Assembly (NCBI RefSeq): GCF_003086295.3
Contig: NC_092051.1
Location: forward strand, 65,597,772 to 65,661,771
DNA length: 64,000 nt
DNA from: Arachis hypogaea
Lineage: Eukaryota > Streptophyta > Magnoliopsida > Fabales > Fabaceae
Reading direction: 5' to 3'
The position numbers were made by a program, and so were the translations under genes. Position 1 is the stretch's first letter; every line of letters starts with the position of its first letter. Below, piece by piece: positions 61,844 to 64,000 of the stretch. The notes beneath the pieces were generated by a model. The model was not told the origin of the DNA, did no database searches, and worked only from the letters and a program-made list of their open reading frames with translations.

Positions 61844-64000
61844 TCACAGATGTGCAGAGCTTTGTTGAGACCTCCCAATACCAAACTTAGAGTTTGGATA
61901 TGGGGGTTTGACACCAAACTTAGAGTTTGGTTGTGGCCTCCCAACACCAAACTTAAAGTTTGACTGTGGGGGCTTTGGTTGACTCTGCTTTGAGAGAAGC
62001 TTTTTCTGCTTCCTCTCCATGGATGCAGAGAGAGATTCTTGAGTTGTAAAGACAAGGCTGTCCTTATTTAATTGAAGGATCAATTCTCCTCTGTCCACAT
62101 CAATCACAGCTCTTGCTGTGGCTAGGAAAGGTCTTCCTAGGATGATGGATTCATCCTCTTCCTTTCCAGTATCCAGGACTATGAAATCAGCAGGGATGTC
62201 AAGGCCTTCAACCTTTACTAACACGTCCTCTACTTGTCCATAAGCCTGTTTTCTTGAATTTTCTGCATCTCTAATGAGATTTTAGTAGCTTGTACCCATA
62301 GATTCCCAGTTTCTCTATTACAGAGAGGGGCATGAGGTTTATTCCTGAACCAAGGTCACACAGAGCCTTAAAGATCATGGTGCCTATGGTACAAGGTATT
62401 ATGAACTTTCCAGATCCTGTCTCTTCTGAGGCAATGTCAGTTGATCCAGATCACTTAGTTCATTGGTGAACAAGGGAGGTTCATCTTCCCAAGTTTCAAT
62501 ACCAAATAATTTGGCATTTAGCTTCATGATTGCACCAAGGAACTTGGCAGCTTGCTCTTCAGTAACATCCTCATTCTCTTCAGAAGAGGAATACTCATCA
62601 GAGCTCATGAATGGCATAAGGAGGTTCAATGAAATCTCTATGGTCTCTAGATGAGTCTCGATTCCTTAGGTTCCTCAGAGGGAAGCTCCTTATTGATCAC
62701 TGGACGTCCCAGAAGGTCTTCCTCCTTGGGATTCACGTCTTTCTCCTCTCTTGTGGGTTCGCCATGGCAATTAATTCAATGCCTTGCACTCTCCTTTTGG
62801 ATTCTCTTCTGTATTGCTTGGGAGAGTACTAGGAGGGATTTCAGTGATCCTTTTACTCAGCTGGCCCACCTGTGCTTCCAAATTTCTAATGGAAGACCTT
62901 GTTTCATTCATGAAACTCACAGTGGCCTTAGATAGATCAGAGACTAAATTTCAAGCTAGATAGATTCTGCTCAGAATTCTCTGTCTGTTGCTGAGTGGAT
63001 GATGGAAAAGGCTTGCTATTGCTAAACCTGTTTCTTCCATCATTATTAAAGCCTTGTTGAGGCTTTTGATCCTTCCATGAGAGATTTGGGTGATTTCTCC
63101 ATGATGGATTGTAGGTGTTTCCATATGGTTCACCCATCTATTTTAACTCTGCTATTGCAGGGTTCTCAGGATCATAAGCTTCTTCCTCAGAAGATGCCTC
63201 TTGTGTACTGTTGGATGCAGCTTGCATTCCATTCAGACTCTGAGAAATCATATTGACTTCCTGAGTCAATATTTTATTCTGAGCCAATATGGCATTCAGA
63301 GTATCAATTTCAAGAACTCCCTTCTTCATAGGCGTCCCATTACTCACAAGATTCCTCTCAGAAGTGTACATAAACTGGTTATTAGCAACCATGTCAATGA
63401 GTTCTTGAGCTTATGCAGCGTTTTCTTTAGGTGAATGGATCCACCTGCAGAAGTATCCAATGACATCTTTGATAGCTCAGATAAACCATCATAGAATATA
63501 TCCAGGATGGTCCATTCTGAAAGCATGTCAGAAGGACATTTTTGGTCAGCTGCTTGTATCTTTCCCAAGCTTCATAGAGGGATTCACCTTCTTTCTGTCT
63601 GAAGGTTTGAACATCAGCTCTAAGCTTGCTCAGCTTTTGAGGAGGAAAGAACTTGGCTAAGAAAGCCGTGACCAGCTTATCCCAAGAGTTCAGGCTGTCT
63701 TTGGGTTGAGAGTCCAACCATATTCTAGCTCTGTCTCTTACAGCAAAAGGGAAAAGCATGAGCCTGTAGACTTCAGGATCTACTCCATTAGTCTTAACAG
63801 TATCACAGATCTGCAAGATATCAGTTAAGAACTGAAAAGGATCTTCAGATGGAAGTCCATGAAACTTGCAGTTCTGCTGCATCAGAGAAACTAGCTAAGG
63901 TTTCAGCTCAAAATTGTTTGCTCCAATGGTAGGAATGGAGATGCTTCTTTCATATAAATTGGAATTAGGTGCAGTAAAGTCACCAAGCATTTTCCTTGCA
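61844..64000 (-). pseudogene. gag: gag-protease of element H (partial)
   Basis: Runs from the window edge to a stop at 61844. Capsid block 63882-63427 (FLTDILQICDTVKTNGVD, LMLFPFAVRDRARIWLDSQP), then 63392-63138, then protease pieces 62629-62399 and 62224-61844 with SIILGRPFLATARAVIDV and the PNSKFGV-type C-terminal repeat. Many one-base deletions relative to G break the frame (near 62267, 62298, 62413, 62658, 62761, 62781 and 63417). Stops at 63895, 63411 and 63138 are at the same places as in G. The piece around the protease Asp is frame-shifted. No zinc knuckle. Confidence 0.82.

Larger units (their letters stand above)
58968..64000 (-). mobile_element. Element H: gag-protease retrotransposon, right end outside the window
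   Basis: Minus-strand element in C's 5' LTR; left target bases GTCGT (58963-58967). Visible parts: a truncated 3' LTR, ORF2, internal hairpin, palindrome array, post-stop hairpin and gag-protease to the window edge. Its internal sequence is nearly identical to G (28960-33440). The gag start, leader, PBS and 5' LTR are not in the window. Confidence 0.9.

Overview
The window is plant nuclear DNA made almost entirely of nested LTR retrotransposons. I see no host gene, no structural RNA gene and nothing bacterial. The Ty3/gypsy pol motifs, the tRNA-Asp and tRNA-Met type primer-binding sites, 5-bp target-site duplications (TSDs) and long AT-rich LTRs point to an angiosperm. The abundant GGCGTTGAACGCC palindromes resemble retroelements I remember from Arachis (peanut); that species call is from memory and unverified.

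Layout, lettered here: A (1-2564, minus, cut by the window edge) sits in the LTR of B (2565-8585, plus), a decayed chromovirus with tRNA-Met PBS, gag, RT/RNase H and the start of integrase. C (minus, LTR 8586-10619, internal parts 10620-13017 and 58171-58907, second LTR begun at 58908) landed in B's integrase. D (13018-58165, plus, TSD TGTAT) landed in C. E (16623-48749, minus, TSD GAAGC) landed in D's gag; E is the only element with a near-complete gag-pro-RT-RNase H-integrase set and is Athila-like. G (26350-37081, minus, TSD TCCAT) landed between E's gag and protease. F (40862-48723, plus, TSD ATAAA) landed in E's 5' LTR. S (49585-52303, TSD ATACC) is a solo LTR of C's family in D's gag. 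H (58968 to the window end, minus, left flank GTCGT) landed in C's 5' LTR. Nesting is five deep (B > C > D > E > F/G) and gives the order of insertion.

How the parts relate: E could supply pol. D, G and H are copies of a gag-protease family without RT or integrase, carrying a second ORF (ORF2) in the envelope position. C and F carry a gag-like ORF1 without recognisable enzyme domains. E and F share 3' non-coding sequence and LTR-end style, so F looks like a non-autonomous relative of E. A tRNA-Asp PBS is visible in A, C, D, E, F and G.

The most interesting signal is a set of small structured modules shared by otherwise different families. (1) A hairpin with changing but still pairing stems and a constant RGGA loop lies just upstream of the polypurine-like tract at the 3' LTR in C, D, E, F and G, and a second copy with its own PPT-like tract lies inside D, E, F, G and H at an edge of ORF2. 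(2) A hairpin of the type GTTGGG-N6-CCCAAC or GGTGGG-N6-CCCACC follows the stop codon of the main ORF in C, D, E, F, G and H. (3) GC-rich palindrome arrays, each family with its own motif, begin shortly downstream of the LTR TATA box in several families and recur inside the element. (4) LTR 3' ends contain internalised LTR/PBS junction relics.
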